This document shows, in pieces, positions 49,278 to 60,735 of a stretch of DNA of 64,000 nt (the stretch's first letter is position 1; the number at the start of each line of letters is the position of its first letter). The DNA is from Lycorma delicatula (Eukaryota; Arthropoda; Insecta; Hemiptera; Fulgoridae). The position numbers and the translations under genes are program-made. The notes under the pieces are model-generated. The model saw nothing but the letters and a program-made list of their open reading frames with translations, was not told where the DNA came from and searched no databases. The stretch is from assembly GCF_047948215.1 (NCBI RefSeq), contig NC_134460.1, positions 152,673,320-152,737,319 on the forward strand, in the 5' to 3' direction.

Positions 49278-49675
49278 TTTATTTTTATTTTTTTACTTTT
49301 TGGAAATCGCCGCGGTGTACCAATGCCTAATTTTACGACTAATAAGAGAAACACAAAAATACATTGTTATTGTTAAAAAAACATTGATAATGCAATTATA
49401 TTACATATAATTTGATTTACTTTTTATTTAAATAGAGAAATATAATTTTTTTTAACTCATTCTATTCTAAATAACATGAAAGTTATTATACAAAATAATG
49501 AGAAAAAACAATTCATTAATCATCATTTCGATTAGTAGTTATAAAATAATTTAAAATTTAAATAACTATCACTAAAAATTTTATTAAATAATACTGTTAT
49601 TTTATATCACCGTTTGGCTCATTCAAATGAAACAATTATTTTTATCATCTGTTTAATTTTTACACGATAAAAATT
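49278..49675. other. AT-rich noncoding DNA
   Basis: Nothing recognised. Confidence 0.4.
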
Positions 49676-49860
49676 CCACCATTCCCAAGATGTGTTGTTA
49701 ATTGAAACCCAACCACCAAAGAACACCGGTATCCGCGATCTAGTAATCAAATCTTTATAAAATTAACTGCCTTTACTAGGACTTGAACGCTGGAACTCTT
49801 GACTTCCAAATCAGCTGATTTGGGAAGACGGGTTCACCACTAGACCAACCCGGTGGGTTA
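49676..49860 (-). mobile_element. SINE-1, copy 6, tail missing
   Basis: Head and body present (plus: ATTCCCAAGATGTG to AGACCAACCCGGTGGGTTA), with intact A and B boxes. The last about 100 bp of the family is absent, so it lacks the 3' tail and not the usual 5' end. Confidence 0.7.
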
Positions 49861-51219
49861 GATTTAATACAAAATGAGTTTTAACTCCACGCAGGAGAGC
49901 TAGCTAGCGGCGAATCTAAATAACTTCATTTGAGCCGTAACATTTTTAAATTTCTAAGATTTATGAATACCAGTAAATATGTTACGTAGTAAGAGATGGA
50001 GTTTGAGAGAAAAATAGTAGTTTTATCCATTAAGTGGGACTATGAAGGCGCTGCTTATCTATATATTTAATTAACTTGAAAACCAAATAAAAATAAATAT
50101 ATTGAAGATATACTCGGTATAAATATACTGAACGAATTAAACAGCGTATGCTTAGGCTAGGAGTTATTGCTCTATCTATAAATGAGGGCACCACGATAGT
50201 GCAACTACTGACACTTGTAAAATATAACATTGCGATTACATTAATTTTACAATTTTACTTAATAATAATAATAATAATACATGTATTTCTAATAACTCTT
50301 CTTTACCTAATCTATATAACGTATTTATTTAAAAAGTTTTAAGATATATTTTCACGGATTTAATTGTAAACTCTGGCAAGAAGGAATGCACTTTAATTTA
50401 AGATTAACGGCGCTAAGCGTAAAAAACACAAGTCTATGGTATGTTTATTTCAGTATCGACTGCACAGAGAACTTTTATCGACAAGTTACAAAAAAAAAGC
50501 AAAACATTAAATAAATATATTTATTACAAAAGAAGAGGAAATAGGAAGCGCTACTTTATTAGTCCGTGTCGTAGAATTTTCTAGATTCTAAATTATAAAT
50601 TATTTTAAATTTATGAAAACGGTGGGACCAGTTTTTAATTACGGTGCCACAAACGTATATACTACGCACAGATTGTTAAGTTACGTAAAAAAAAATTTCT
50701 GTATCGTATCGTTCAATTTTAATAAGTTATAAAGTACATCGATTTGTAAAATCAATACAGGTTATCAGTAACACCGTCCTTTTCCATGTTAATCTCTCTC
50801 TCTTTCTCTCTCACATTCGTAAAAACGGAAAGGTACAATAAGGGTGTAAAAGAAATAAAAGCGTTCGCCCCGGAAACATTAGGATTCATTTATTTGTCTT
50901 AATAAAACAACTTCCTTCTACTTAATAAATTTCAATATTTCAAAAAGGGAATTTTGCGGTCTGTATCACTATAAAAGATTTAAGCTACCGAAATTTAATT
51001 AAATAAATTTTCTTTTATTAAAAGAAACTTTACTTGACTCTTTTATGTTTGCGCCTTAACATATATATAAATATCAGATGTCCGAAAAGAACTCCTCAAT
51101 TTTAAATTAAATTTACTTTATTACATTTAGAATTGTATGTGGTTAGAGTGCAAAATCTATTTTTTTTTTTTTATTATTTCTTAATATAACTCAATATAAG
51201 CATATTTTTCAGCCCTGCA
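49861..51219. other. AT-rich noncoding DNA
   Basis: An AAT trinucleotide run lies near 50,263-50,280. Overlapping open frames at 50,030-50,342 on opposite strands have no motif. Confidence 0.35.
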
Positions 51220-52015
51220 GACGTCAAACCGATCGTCTTATTTCACACCCTGATGAGCTTGTCTTCAGGAATCGCTTCCACGGCTGTTGCTATTCTTTGA
51301 CGCAGATAGCCGAGACTGGATTTTTTCTCGGTATACGACGTCTTTTACGTAGCCTCAAAACAAGAAATGCATCGCGGCGTCAAATCGGGACTTCACGATG
51401 GCCATGCGGTGGGATTTTCTCTATCTATTCGGTCTACAGGAAACCTATCGTTGAGCTCAGTCCGCACAAATTTTGCACGGTGTGGAGGGGCTCCATCCTT
51501 TTGGAAAATTATGCCCTCCGTGATTTTCAATCGGCGGAAACACCAAGTTTTATAACATTTCCGAGTACAATATGCTCGTAATAGTCTGCTTGTTGAAAAA
51601 TTCGATTACGCGTAACACCACATCAGACATTATTTTTCGGACAATTGCGGACGAAATCCACCGATTTATGTGGATTTTCTCAGCCCTACACTCGACTATT
51701 ATGGTGATTCATTACTGCATGAACATGAAATTTTCATTATAAAATAAAATTCCCTGCAGCTAGTTTCCTAACTAACGCGGTCATTACGACTGGAACTCTG
51801 TGGCTTATCGTAAGATTTAATTTCATGGAGTAGCTTCAATTTATAAACACGAAGTTTCAATCCCCCGTGAATATCACGTACAGTGTTTTGAAGAGTATTT
51901 AGTAAACGAATAACACTACGAACCGAACGTTTTAGACTTCGTCTGAAAGACAGTCGAATTCTTTCTGCGTTTTCGGCACTTGTATTAGACCTACTTGATA
52001 AGTATCCTATCACAA
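51220..52015 (-). pseudogene. Tc1/mariner-superfamily transposase pseudogene, internally deleted
   Basis: The minus strand begins NTSAENAERIRLSFRRSLKR (from about 51,990) and continues RVYKLKLLHEIKSYDKPQ, the N-terminal helix-turn-helix part (open for 81 codons). After a deletion it reads NHHNSRV, then ENPHKSVDFVRNCPKNNV (about 51,700-51,630). EQADYYEHIVLGNV-like sequence follows. GAPPHRAKFVRTELNDRF (about 51,501) is the box after the second catalytic Asp, then SPDLTP (third catalytic Asp region, about 51,400). It ends LRQRIATAVEAIPEDKLIRV (about 51,305-51,246). The first catalytic Asp reads Asn (NENF). Stops and slips are present. Confidence 0.7.
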
Positions 52016-52292
52016 CACTTCCGGTTTCGTAAAACTCTTCGTACTACTTACGTATACTTTTGATATTCAGATATGTTTACTATAGACCCGTATAATTTCT
52101 TTGTACCGTAATCAATGTTTTTGTTTCTGCAAAGTCATTTCCTGACAACTAGTATTTTTATAATTTATTAATAACAAAATTTTTAATATGCATTTAATAA
52201 AAAGTTTTTGAACGACATTGTATCCGGTAAAAAAACTGAGTTTCAAACGGTTCTAAAACTCGAGTCTATTTTCTGCGTTAGTGCTATTAAAG
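52016..52292. other. Noncoding DNA
   Basis: No feature seen. Confidence 0.4.
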
Positions 52293-52512
52293 CAGCGGTT
52301 CCCAAATTTTACCGAGCCGCGGCGTCCTACCATAATTAAAAGTACGACTACTCGTAAGTAAGAGTTAAAAATAAATAAAACTCGTGTCTTATTTTTTTAC
52401 TTTAACATTAAATTAATCATTATAAATGTTTCGGTTCGATTAATTATGAAGCTTTTACAATATTTTGCGGCTCCCTGTGAAAAGTCCACGGCACATAATT
52501 TGGGAATCATTG
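52293..52512. mobile_element. hAT-like MITE
   Basis: The left end CAGCGGTTCCCAAATTTTAC and the right end in reverse complement, CAATGATTCCCAAATTATG, form imperfect terminal inverted repeats of the CAG(C/T)GGTTCCCAAA type known from hAT elements. A GAGCCGC word is also in both arms. The flanking 8-mers TATTAAAG and TTTAAAAG agree at 6 of 8. Length 220 bp, no ORF. Confidence 0.6.
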
Positions 52513-52664
52513 GTTTAAAAGATAAAAACTGAGGAAATGTTGAATGATGACATTTGTAAAATATCAAGTTTTCATTTGTTATCGGGTAGTAAAATTTTCA
52601 CATTCAAAATTTAAGATATGAATATTAAAAGCTATATTTTTTACCTGATATTAAGGGATATAAA

Positions 52665-52728
52665 GCCTTATATATATATATATTATATATATAATAATAT
52701 ATATATATAAATATTATTTATTTAATAC

Positions 52729-52766
<38 letters not shown>
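52665..52766. repeat. (AT)n-rich microsatellite
   Basis: Broken AT repeat, the longest pure part being about 52,730-52,766. Confidence 0.95.
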
Positions 52767-52767
<1 letters not shown>

Positions 52768-53212
52768 CATACATTATATTCGGTCTCCAAATGTTTTAAA
52801 ATAAATTACAATTCGATTTTCTTTGAAATTTATTTTTTTCCTTTTTAAACTACGTGTTTTAATAATTTTATATAGAATATATCCATAGTTTCAATATCTC
52901 AGTTCATAACTAATAAAATAGATAATTTTCTTACTTATTTTTGGTCTATTAATTGTCGATTGGGTGATTCTCAGTCTTCGTCTGATAAAATCAAAGTTTT
53001 GTGATCGTATATGATGTAGAGTTAAGTGTATCGAGGGACAGTACGTATTTTATCGGTCAAAATTTGCTGTATCGCAATCGGTAAGTTTTATTCACACCTT
53101 ATGATAGGTTAAAAAATAAGGGATTACTATCGGTTTGATTTTACCGCCTAACAATTGGTTAGTTCCTCTTACAGTTGTGATAAGGCCTGAAGTAGTGACT
53201 TTTTGATCGGTC
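52767..53212. other. Noncoding DNA
   Basis: Nothing recognised up to the LINE-C target duplication. Confidence 0.4.
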
Positions 53213-53227
53213 AGTCGTATTCGTAGT
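53213..53227. repeat. LINE-C target-site duplication, left
   Basis: AGTCGTATTCGTAGT, identical to 55,069-55,083. Confidence 0.9.
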
Positions 53228-53229
53228 AG

Positions 53230-54330
53230 CTGGGGCCCTTGCTATGGAATCTAGCCTTTGACGGGGTTCTGCGGCTGGGGTTCCGGGGTGGTACGTCGGT
53301 GGTAGCCTACGCCGATGACTTTGCGTTGCTGGTGAATGGGCGCTCAGAGGCGGAGGTGGAGGCGCTTGCCTCTGCGGCAGTGGCCCAGATAGATGAATGG
53401 CTGAGGACTCGAGGGCTGGAACTGGCGGCCGACAAGACCCAACTTGTTGCGGTGGTTGGCCGGCGTCGGTTGAGAAGGATTGAGTTAGCCGTCCGGGGCA
53501 CCCGTGTGGCTGAGTCCCCGGCGGTGAAGTATCTGGGTGTGTGGCTGGAAAGGTCCGGCAAATTCAATCGGCACCTGGCTGAAATTACGGCTAAGGCGGA
53601 ACGGGTGGTCACCTCCCTGGGTATGCTGATGGGTGCCAGGGACGGGCCACGGATGGCGAAACGCAGGGTCCTGATGACGGCTGCGACATCTGTGCTGCTG
53701 TATGCTGCGCCGATCTGGTGTGAGGCGCTGGAGGTCAAGCGGATTGAACGCAAGCTGGCCTCGCTGCAGCGGCGGGCTGCCATCAGGATACTGGCTGCAT
53801 ACAGGACCGTGTCGGTTGGGGCGGCGCACGTCTTGGCGGGCGTCCCACCAATTCGCTTACGGGCACTGCACCTGCGGAGGGTCTACGAGGGGATGGTCAA
53901 GAAAGACTCGAAGGCCCTCATGGTTCAGGACTGGCAATACAGCTGGGAGAGAGCGCACACAGGGGCGTGGACTAGGCGACTGATCCCACGGCTGCAGGAG
54001 TGGCTGGGGAGGGGGCATGGTGATGTTGACCATTACCTATGTCAACTTCTCTCCGGTCATGGGGAATTCGGTGGATACCTCCACAGGTTCCACCGGCGCG
54101 AATTCCCGAACTGTTTTTACTGGGGGGAGGTTGATACGGTGGAACACACCTTCTTTGCGTGCCCCAGATGGGAGGATGCGAGGAGGCGTGCTGGTATGTG
54201 CGCGGTCACGCCGGACACGCTGCTTGCTTTCATGCTCCGCAGCTTGGGTGACTGGAGGGCAGTCGCGGGTTTGGCGGCGGAGGTCCTTAGAAGGAAGGGA
54301 CAAGACTACGTTGAGTGGGGCGCGGACTGA
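53230..54330 (+). CDS. LINE-C ORF2, C-terminal part (reverse transcriptase palm to zinc knuckle)
   Basis: Open from the insertion boundary to TGA at 54,328-54,330; no true start codon because the 5' end is lost. Numbering from codon 53,239: YADD catalytic box at 24-27 and WLRTRGLELAADKTQLV after it. Then come KYLGVWLERSGKFNRHLAEI and the thumb motif SVLLYAAPIWCEAL at about 153-166. LQRRAAIRILAAYRTVS and VLAGVPPI follow. A C-terminal knuckle at about 291-311 reads CFYW...HTFFAC, where R1-clade proteins have CxxC...HxxxxC, so the second Cys is Trp. Such proteins nick target DNA and copy element RNA into it. With the endonuclease and RT fingers missing, this copy cannot work alone. Composition and codon use (GC-rich) differ strongly from the surroundings. 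Confidence 0.85.
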   Translation: MGPLLWNLAFDGVLRLGFRGGTSVVAYADDFALLVNGRSEAEVEALASAAVAQIDEWLRTRGLELAADKTQLVAVVGRRRLRRIELAVRGTRVAESPAVKYLGVWLERSGKFNRHLAEITAKAERVVTSLGMLMGARDGPRMAKRRVLMTAATSVLLYAAPIWCEALEVKRIERKLASLQRRAAIRILAAYRTVSVGAAHVLAGVPPIRLRALHLRRVYEGMVKKDSKALMVQDWQYSWERAHTGAWTRRLIPRLQEWLGRGHGDVDHYLCQLLSGHGEFGGYLHRFHRREFPNCFYWGEVDTVEHTFFACPRWEDARRRAGMCAVTPDTLLAFMLRSLGDWRAVAGLAAEVLRRKGQDYVEWGAD

Positions 54331-55068
54331 CGTGATGCTGCCACGTGGTGCATTTGGATGCTGTTGTGTTGATTTTGTGTTGTGCAGCAATTTTGTTCTA
54401 TTGTATTTTGTTTCTTTTGTATTGTGTACATTTTGTCGAATTTTGTGTGCCTCATTTTGAGGCTATATGCTGCTGAATGCTAGATCCTACAGTGGTTGCT
54501 GTTAGGGTCACATGGATTGTGGGCGGAAGATGGTTGGAAAAAAAAAAAATGAACCAACCTCTCAAAAGAGCTGAACCGGTAGGCTGACCTGCCATGCCGG
54601 TATATAGCCGGTAGGCGGGGAGGCCTATTAGAGTCTAATGCCACTCCCAGGAGGGAGCAGAGGGTAAGGCATATTAAAAGAATGATGAAACGTGGCGCCG
54701 TTAGGGCACGGAAGGTAGCCTTCATGTCTAGGTAGCCCTGGCCTACACGCAAGTTGTGTGGGTCGGGGTGCTCCGATGATGGCATGAGGGACCCTTGTGG
54801 TATGAGAGGTCGTGATGTAATAGCCAAGTGAACTGCCTGGCTATTGCAGTTAGGATAGGGCTGGGAAGGGTAGCCTCTCGGCGGAAGGCGCATGGGCCGC
54901 TGAAATGGTGGTCCATGCGCTCTGATGATGCTGGGGGGACCCCGTTGGGAAACTCCCTTTGCGGAGTAGACAGGATGGGCAGAGACTACTGCCACGGCGC
55001 CCTCTGGTGACTGCGTATGCTTGATTGCTGAACCGGTCGCCAGAGAGGGTTTAAAGAAAAAAAAAAAA
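54331..55068 (+). other. LINE-C 3' UTR and poly-A
   Basis: GC-rich, with an internal A-run (54,539-54,549), ending AGAGAGGGTTTAAAG plus A14. Open frames on both strands here (for example 54,480-54,995 minus) lack motifs and reflect GC-rich composition. Confidence 0.8.
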
Positions 55069-55083
55069 AGTCGTATTCGTAGT
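55069..55083. repeat. LINE-C target-site duplication, right
   Basis: Exact repeat of 53,213-53,227. Confidence 0.9.
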
Positions 55084-55154
55084 TGCGATTGGTTAGCAAA
55101 TAACCAATACCTGTGTCTGATATACTATCGAGCACCGGCATTCTAATATCCTCT

Positions 55155-55490
55155 TCCAACAATATTGGGCTTCCCTGCATTGGCTCCTTGAAGTAAAGGA
55201 ATGGCTGGGTGAGACGTTTTCTGGTGGATGGATTTGAAGAGGCGATTTAAATTCCTCGCCGCACAGATCTCCAGACATAACCCCTCTGGACTTCTTCTTC
55301 TGGGGGCATGTTAAAGACCGGGTGTATACGACAAAAGTAAAATATTACTGTAATACATTTTTTTTTTTTTTTGGTTACTGGTTTTAACCTAACATTCGAT
55401 ACGGAATTACTAACATCCAGGAGCTGCGTGAGAGCGTTTCTTTGTGTGACTGACGGGGTACATATGGAGGTGATGCGATGCAACGTAATT
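55155..55490 (+). pseudogene. DDE transposase C-terminal relic (Tc1/mariner superfamily)
   Basis: Reads QQYWASLHWLLEVKEWLGET (from 55,158; normally QQDGAPPHW..., so the catalytic Asp is Tyr), then FSGGWI, a stop, and HRSPDITPLDFFFWGHVKDR (from about 55,262, third acidic catalytic region). VYTTKV follows (to about 55,340). A roughly 75-bp T-rich insert breaks it, and it resumes ITNIQELRESVSLCD (about 55,407-55,451). It is a clear family match by motif order, but inactive. Confidence 0.7.
55338..55413. repeat. 75-bp segment duplicated at 56,228-56,305
   Basis: AAATATTACTGTAATA, a T-run, GGTTACTGGTTTTAACCTAA and CGATACGGAATTACTA occur in the same order at both sites. Here the segment interrupts the transposase relic. 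Confidence 0.75.
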
Positions 55491-57257
55491 TTTTTTTATA
55501 ACTTTAAGACGTGTCGCAAAGTTATAACAAAAAATCACATTACCATAAATTAATCGCATTGCAATAATTTAATTTTTGTTTCATGTCGATTTTGTTTTAT
55601 TTTGGGAGATATAGTTAAATAAAATTGAACAATTAGCGTTGCTTGTAGTTTACATGAAGTAATTGTTTATAAATCCATTAGGAATTAATTTATTGGAAAT
55701 ATATATATTTTAGTTTCTGTTAGTAGATAGTTAAATTAAATCTTAGAACTTCAAAATTACGAGCTGTTATTTGGATTGCGTTGTGAAAGTTAGTAAGGGT
55801 TGGGGAATTTTATTTTACTACTTTATATAATATTAAAATGTTTAACGTGACACCGATTATGAGTTTACATTAAATCCTTGAAGTGACTGTTCATAAAGTT
55901 ATTGTTTTAATTTTTTAATAAACTGCTCCGTAAAAGTCGAGTGTCCAATGCCCTTGCGTCATCTGTAATTTATACTGATGCAATAAGTGGATCGTACCGG
56001 ACGTTACCACATCAGTTTTATGTAAATATAACATGGTATATTCCTCATGTTTTTTCACGGTTACAAAATACGTTAATTCACAGCACTTAAGTGTAATGTT
56101 ATACTGATTTCCTCAAATCAGTAATTTTTTAACGTTATTTTTATTTTTAATTGAAATAGTAAATTCGATTAAGAAATGTCAATTTTATTTCTTAAATAAT
56201 CAGAGATCCATTAAAAACACGACTTAATAAAATATTACTGTAATAATTTTTTTTTTTTTTGGTTACTGGTTTTAACCTAATATTCGATACGGAATTACTA
56301 AAAATGAAAAACTAAAGTCTCAAAAAATATGCTGCTGTTCCGATAGAAATAATTAATCAAAATATCATTTCCATAATAATTAAAAGTAATATTGAATACA
56401 GTTAACAATGGAAGAAGGTCGATCATTTAAACGAATCGATAAATTCGGGTTGCTGATTCTAGTAACTGTAAAAACAGAGCTTCTCATTTTGTTCAGCAAC
56501 GAAACTTGATTAACTATACCGACTTCTATACGATTATATCGATACGAACAATTATATAAACCATAAACTTCTTAATACGCAATAACACACCTATTACTCG
56601 CCTGGTAAAATTAATAAATGTAGCTAAATTCTACGTTAAAAAAAAGAAAGCGGCAGAACCGTACAGTTCTATTCTTTAGATACATCTTCGAGTAAAAAAC
56701 ACAATGTGCATTTCTCATAGCCCGGCAATTACCTTCTGAAAGGGATAAACTCGGACGTAAGTCCTAACAAAAATCGATAAACCGTAGTTAAAAAACTGAT
56801 TAATTTCTTCAACCGCCTTTACTCGTATGACCAAAGATTTTACCCTGACACCAACGGGGATCGCCAGGATTCCAGCCGCTGTCCTGAACGGTAGCTGCTG
56901 GTTTGTTGGACAAATCAAGAAACAGATGTGCAATCGTAGAAAAGATAACATCAAAAAACTTATTTAAGTTCAAAGTCTACTAATTTTCAGAGTAGTAATG
57001 TAATAATTCAAGTCTTTAACAGAAAAAAGCATAGATGAATGAAAAACACTTTTTTTAACTGGAATATCTTTTACGTACAAGATTAAAGTAAAAGAAAAAA
57101 ATCTAAGGTCGGTAATATATCAGTATTTTAATTAAGAGATTATTTAAATCCGTTTAGTCATTATAAAGGGTTGATCTTATTAAGTTACATACAGCGGTCT
57201 CTGCATACGGTACAAGTTTACCGGTTTATATTTACACGGAATATATATAAAATATAG
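55491..57257. other. AT-rich noncoding DNA
   Basis: Contains the second 75-bp segment (56,228-56,305). The minus frame at 56,715-56,954 has no motif. No gene called. Confidence 0.35.
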
Positions 57258-57650
57258 ATACAAGGTTTCCCGGGAGGATTTTGCTGAACTCTATTAGCGT
57301 ATTTTTCTCATTAAAATAATGGAAAAAGTTGAACATGGATACCAAAACGCTTCGTTAGCGAGTTACGGCTAGTGAAACATTTTTCCCGATTTCACCTCCT
57401 TCTCTATAATGAAGCCCTACTGAAATTCTGGGAAGGTAAATTAAGTGAATAACTGCAGTGGTTTCTTATGGTTTTTGACTTGAAAAATTAAAAAAAAAAA
57501 TGGGTCCTAGAAGTGTATCCCCATTATTAAATACGAAATAGGGTATAAAAACAAAATAAATTGAGTTGAAAAATACAGTTTTTTAGCTACGGCGTAAATT
57601 AGCAATGGTAAATTGTCAAAAAAAAATCCCTTTCAGCACGCAGGTAGGCG
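57258..57650 (+). repeat. Repeat E, degraded copy
   Basis: CAAGGTTTCCCGGGAGGATT start, AATAATGGAAAAAGTT, a GAGTTACGGCTAGTGAAACA block and TTATGGTTTTTGACTTGAAAA in the same order as 1.35 and 27.3 kb. Confidence 0.6.
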
Positions 57651-58249
57651 GAGGTAGATTTCACCGCTGCTAAGTAGGAGATAAAAATGATTTCCACCTT
57701 AAAGTTAAGAAAAACTTAAAATTTAATCAATACGACAATGGTTGCATGTGAAAGAAAGGTTCACATATTTAGCATACAAACCCCATCGTCTTACAATACC
57801 AGCAAAACTTTAGTCAACCATGCCGTAAAGATTGGTCATATCAAAAATTGTTTCAGACAAAAGTTTTAGGTAATGTTTGAAGAACTAACAACCAATTTAA
57901 ACCGATTCGATACTGCGCCTACTAAGGCAGGTATGATTTTTTCGTCATCGAAACACTATTTTTTCCACCCCTTGGGCCAATGGTTGGTGATATCAGAAAA
58001 CTTTACCGAAATAAATTTTAGGCCCTTATCCAGAGAATAGTAGAAACTTTAAAAGAATTCAATATTTTACTTAATAAGAATGTTATAGCGATATTTTGTT
58101 TTTCGAAACTCCCATTTCCATTTCAATGATCTGAATTTGGCCATTAACGAACTGGACCGAGATTTTGGGGCGACGTATTTTATTTATTTATTTTAAAGTG
58201 ATTGGCGCAAAATTACATCAGTTATCGAGTCTACAAGAAAGTTAAATAT
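57651..58249. other. Noncoding DNA between repeat E pieces
   Basis: May belong to a repeat E transposon interior, but no coding motif is visible. Confidence 0.3.
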
Positions 58250-58365
58250 ATACAGAGTGATTCAGGAGGATAGGGCAATACTTTGACAACTCATTCTAGA
58301 GGCTAAAAATAAGAAAAAAGTTCATATAAACATAGGTCCATAAATGCTTCAATAGTTTTTGGTCC
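58250..58365 (+). repeat. Repeat E-type terminus
   Basis: ACAGAGTGATTCAGGAGGAT is a repeat-E-like end, with TTCATATAAACATAGGTCC as in the 27.35 kb copy. Confidence 0.45.
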
Positions 58366-58391
58366 AAAAATCTAATCTTCCGGCGTGCCGT

Positions 58392-58592
58392 AAGGGTTTT
58401 TTTTATCCCCAAAACACAAATATAATTTTAGATAAATCGTTCGCATAAAGTATAGATCTTTCGAACGAATGAATCATTCATGCTCTGCGCGTAGCTGCCC
58501 GGCGTACCACGTGATCCGCTCAGCGCCAATAGCAGCTAAAATAAAAATGTGAGCACATGCAAACAAACAAATCCACTCACTATTCTTTTTTA
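58392..58592 (+). repeat. Repeat D, copy 3
   Basis: See 21,062-21,262; same order on the plus strand, with a GCGCGTAGCTGCCCGGCG core. Confidence 0.6.
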
Positions 58593-58639
58593 TAGGAAAA
58601 ATTTATACATTTACAACAAAGTTACCTACCTCCACCATA

Positions 58640-58770
58640 AAGTTTGCGATGGATAATCAATGAATTTTTTAGCGCGCGAAAAATGCTATGCCTGACAGGA
58701 ATTCGTAACCTGGATTTCCCACAGGTAGACGAGACGCTACCACTCCGCCAGTGAGATCGGCAATTCGTTA
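58640..58770 (-). mobile_element. SINE-2 copy, tRNA-like head
   Basis: The minus strand has TGGCGGAGTGG (good A box) and CCAGGTTACGAATTCC (degenerate B box), followed by the GTCAGGCATAGCATTTTT segment shared with the other SINE-2 copies. Confidence 0.55.
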
Positions 58771-60735
58771 TGATTTCGATAGATTAATTAGATTACAGTA
58801 AACAAATCATCCTAAGTAATCATATATTTATTATCTTACATCATTTTTCAGTTATTTTTGTAAATAATTGATTATTAGCATAATGCACGATTTTATTAAG
58901 TAAAATTTTGTAAACACTACAAAAAAAAAATTAATATTTATAAGTTACATACGAATTATCATATCGCCAAACTTCGTGATAAATATCGCTAGTGGATATT
59001 TTTTTAACCAGAAAACTTTGAGAATTTAGCTTAAGACAAGGAATTTGTTGCACGGTAATAAATCATACAAAAAAATGCTTCCAAAATGTTACCTGTTAAA
59101 AAATTTAAATCGCGTATACATCTTTTATTTAATTAAAAAATTTGTGTATTACGTATTCCAGAATTTTATGAAGTTACTTATACGAACGTTTCTACATCCG
59201 TATTTAGAATAAAGTGTACTTCTACACTTTGTACAGTACACTTTGTTCAAAATTAAAACGGCATAAAACACTAAAAAACTAATCCTCTCTATCAGAAAAG
59301 ACTAATTATTACATATGTACTAAAGAGAGTTAACGAAAAATTCTGAATTCTTTGTAAAAAAAACAAAGTAATAATAGGGCAAAATTTTTAAATCGTACTT
59401 TATCTTTGTTCTGACAACGACAATATTATATCCTTCAAACGTTAATCCTTTATTAAGGATTAGATTATAACGTTTTAATAACTAAAATGATCTCCAGTAG
59501 CACCTTATGAACCTTGAACCCGTAAATATTGTCACAATAACTTAGTCGTACAATGCTACTGCGTACGTCTATACATGCGAATAACTTAGACCAACTTTTA
59601 TGTCAGTTACAGTTTATTATTAACTTAAGTTTAAATTAGATGAATTTCATAATACTAAATTACAAACTTCATTTTAAAGTTTGTTAATTTAATTTAGTAC
59701 CGTCAAAAAAATAAAAATATATCTAGATAACATAAGCGTAATTATAGATAATTTCCCTACCGAGTAGAAGCAAAATAAATAATCCGTTGTTTCAAAAGAA
59801 AATACCCGGGAGGTTACTTAATTTGTTGTTTAACAAAAAATTAAAGGCTTGTAAAATAACAGATAATGAATGACAATTAAAAATTAAAAACTGCTAGCAT
59901 TAAATAAAAAATTACATTTTTATAATCGTACTTTCTTGTAGGTCATAAATCACTGTAAATTTGGAAATCTAGATTATGCTCCTAAAACTTTTACAAAAAA
60001 AGATCTGTTTTTAAGTCTGAACCTAAAGAGACATTTTGATTGCTTAACAATCACCATCAGTTGACATTATGGTAAAACTATACTTAAAAATCTTGTAAAA
60101 ACATGTAAACAAAACAAAAAGTAACAACATTATTAATCGATAAATAAACAATATTTATGAAACTTCATAAAAAAAAAAGTATTTTTTGGCAGAATTTTTC
60201 AATCAAAAATAAAAGCAGAGTAATACAAATTATTAGGATTTTTAGATTTTTGTCTAACGGGAAATCCCATTAGAAGCATAAATTTTGTTTAAAAATATCT
60301 CAACCGTTTAGGCTTCCAATCGGTACTGCTGTAACGATTTAACGAACGCATGCCTCTTTTATGAGCGGGATAAATAAAATTTATCTTAAGAAAAATAAAG
60401 GCTGCATAAACCGTAGACCGATCAAAGAGATGAATAAAATTTTAAGGGTAAGGTATCTCTTTCATCGGTTTAAGGTTCATCCTGTTTGTAATTTTCTTGC
60501 GATAAATTTTAACCACCCGATCTATAAAAGATGTCACGGTAAGAAACTTGGACTGAAGATTAAATGTTTTAAAAACTTTTACGGTACGTTTACGCTTTAT
60601 ATTAGAATTGCCTAAAACAACCACGGTTATTATCTGTATACGTTCGATGTTAATACTATTATATAAGGAGGGTCTTTGTTTGTTCGGGGTATAAACAAAA
60701 AACTACTCGATCAATCACGACTAAATTTTTAACCG
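58771..60735. other. AT-rich noncoding DNA
   Basis: The opposite open frames at 60,361-60,624 overlap and lack motifs. Nothing supported. Confidence 0.35.

Larger units (their letters stand above)
53228..55068 (+). mobile_element. LINE-C, recent 5'-truncated R1-type LINE insertion
   Basis: This 1,841-bp GC-rich insert lies between perfect 15-bp duplications, with a 14-A tail (55,056-55,069). It begins in RT motif B (LGPLLWN), carries the rest of ORF2 uninterrupted, then has a 3' UTR of about 725 bp. Perfect TSDs, the poly-A and the open frame all point to a young copy. 5' truncation is the usual outcome of incomplete target-primed reverse transcription. The flanks are ordinary AT-rich DNA, not rDNA or telomeric repeat. 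Confidence 0.9.

Noticed and set aside
53213..53227. LINE-C target as rDNA or telomere-specific site
   Set aside because: Flanks are ordinary AT-rich DNA with no rDNA or TTAGG repeat, so site-specific R1/TRAS-like targeting is not supported.
53307..54995. Long minus-strand and alternate-frame ORFs over LINE-C
   Set aside because: Shadows of the GC-rich ORF2 and its 3' UTR; no motifs.
60361..60624. Opposite-strand overlapping ORFs of 84 and 60 codons
   Set aside because: No domain, low-complexity composition, no context.
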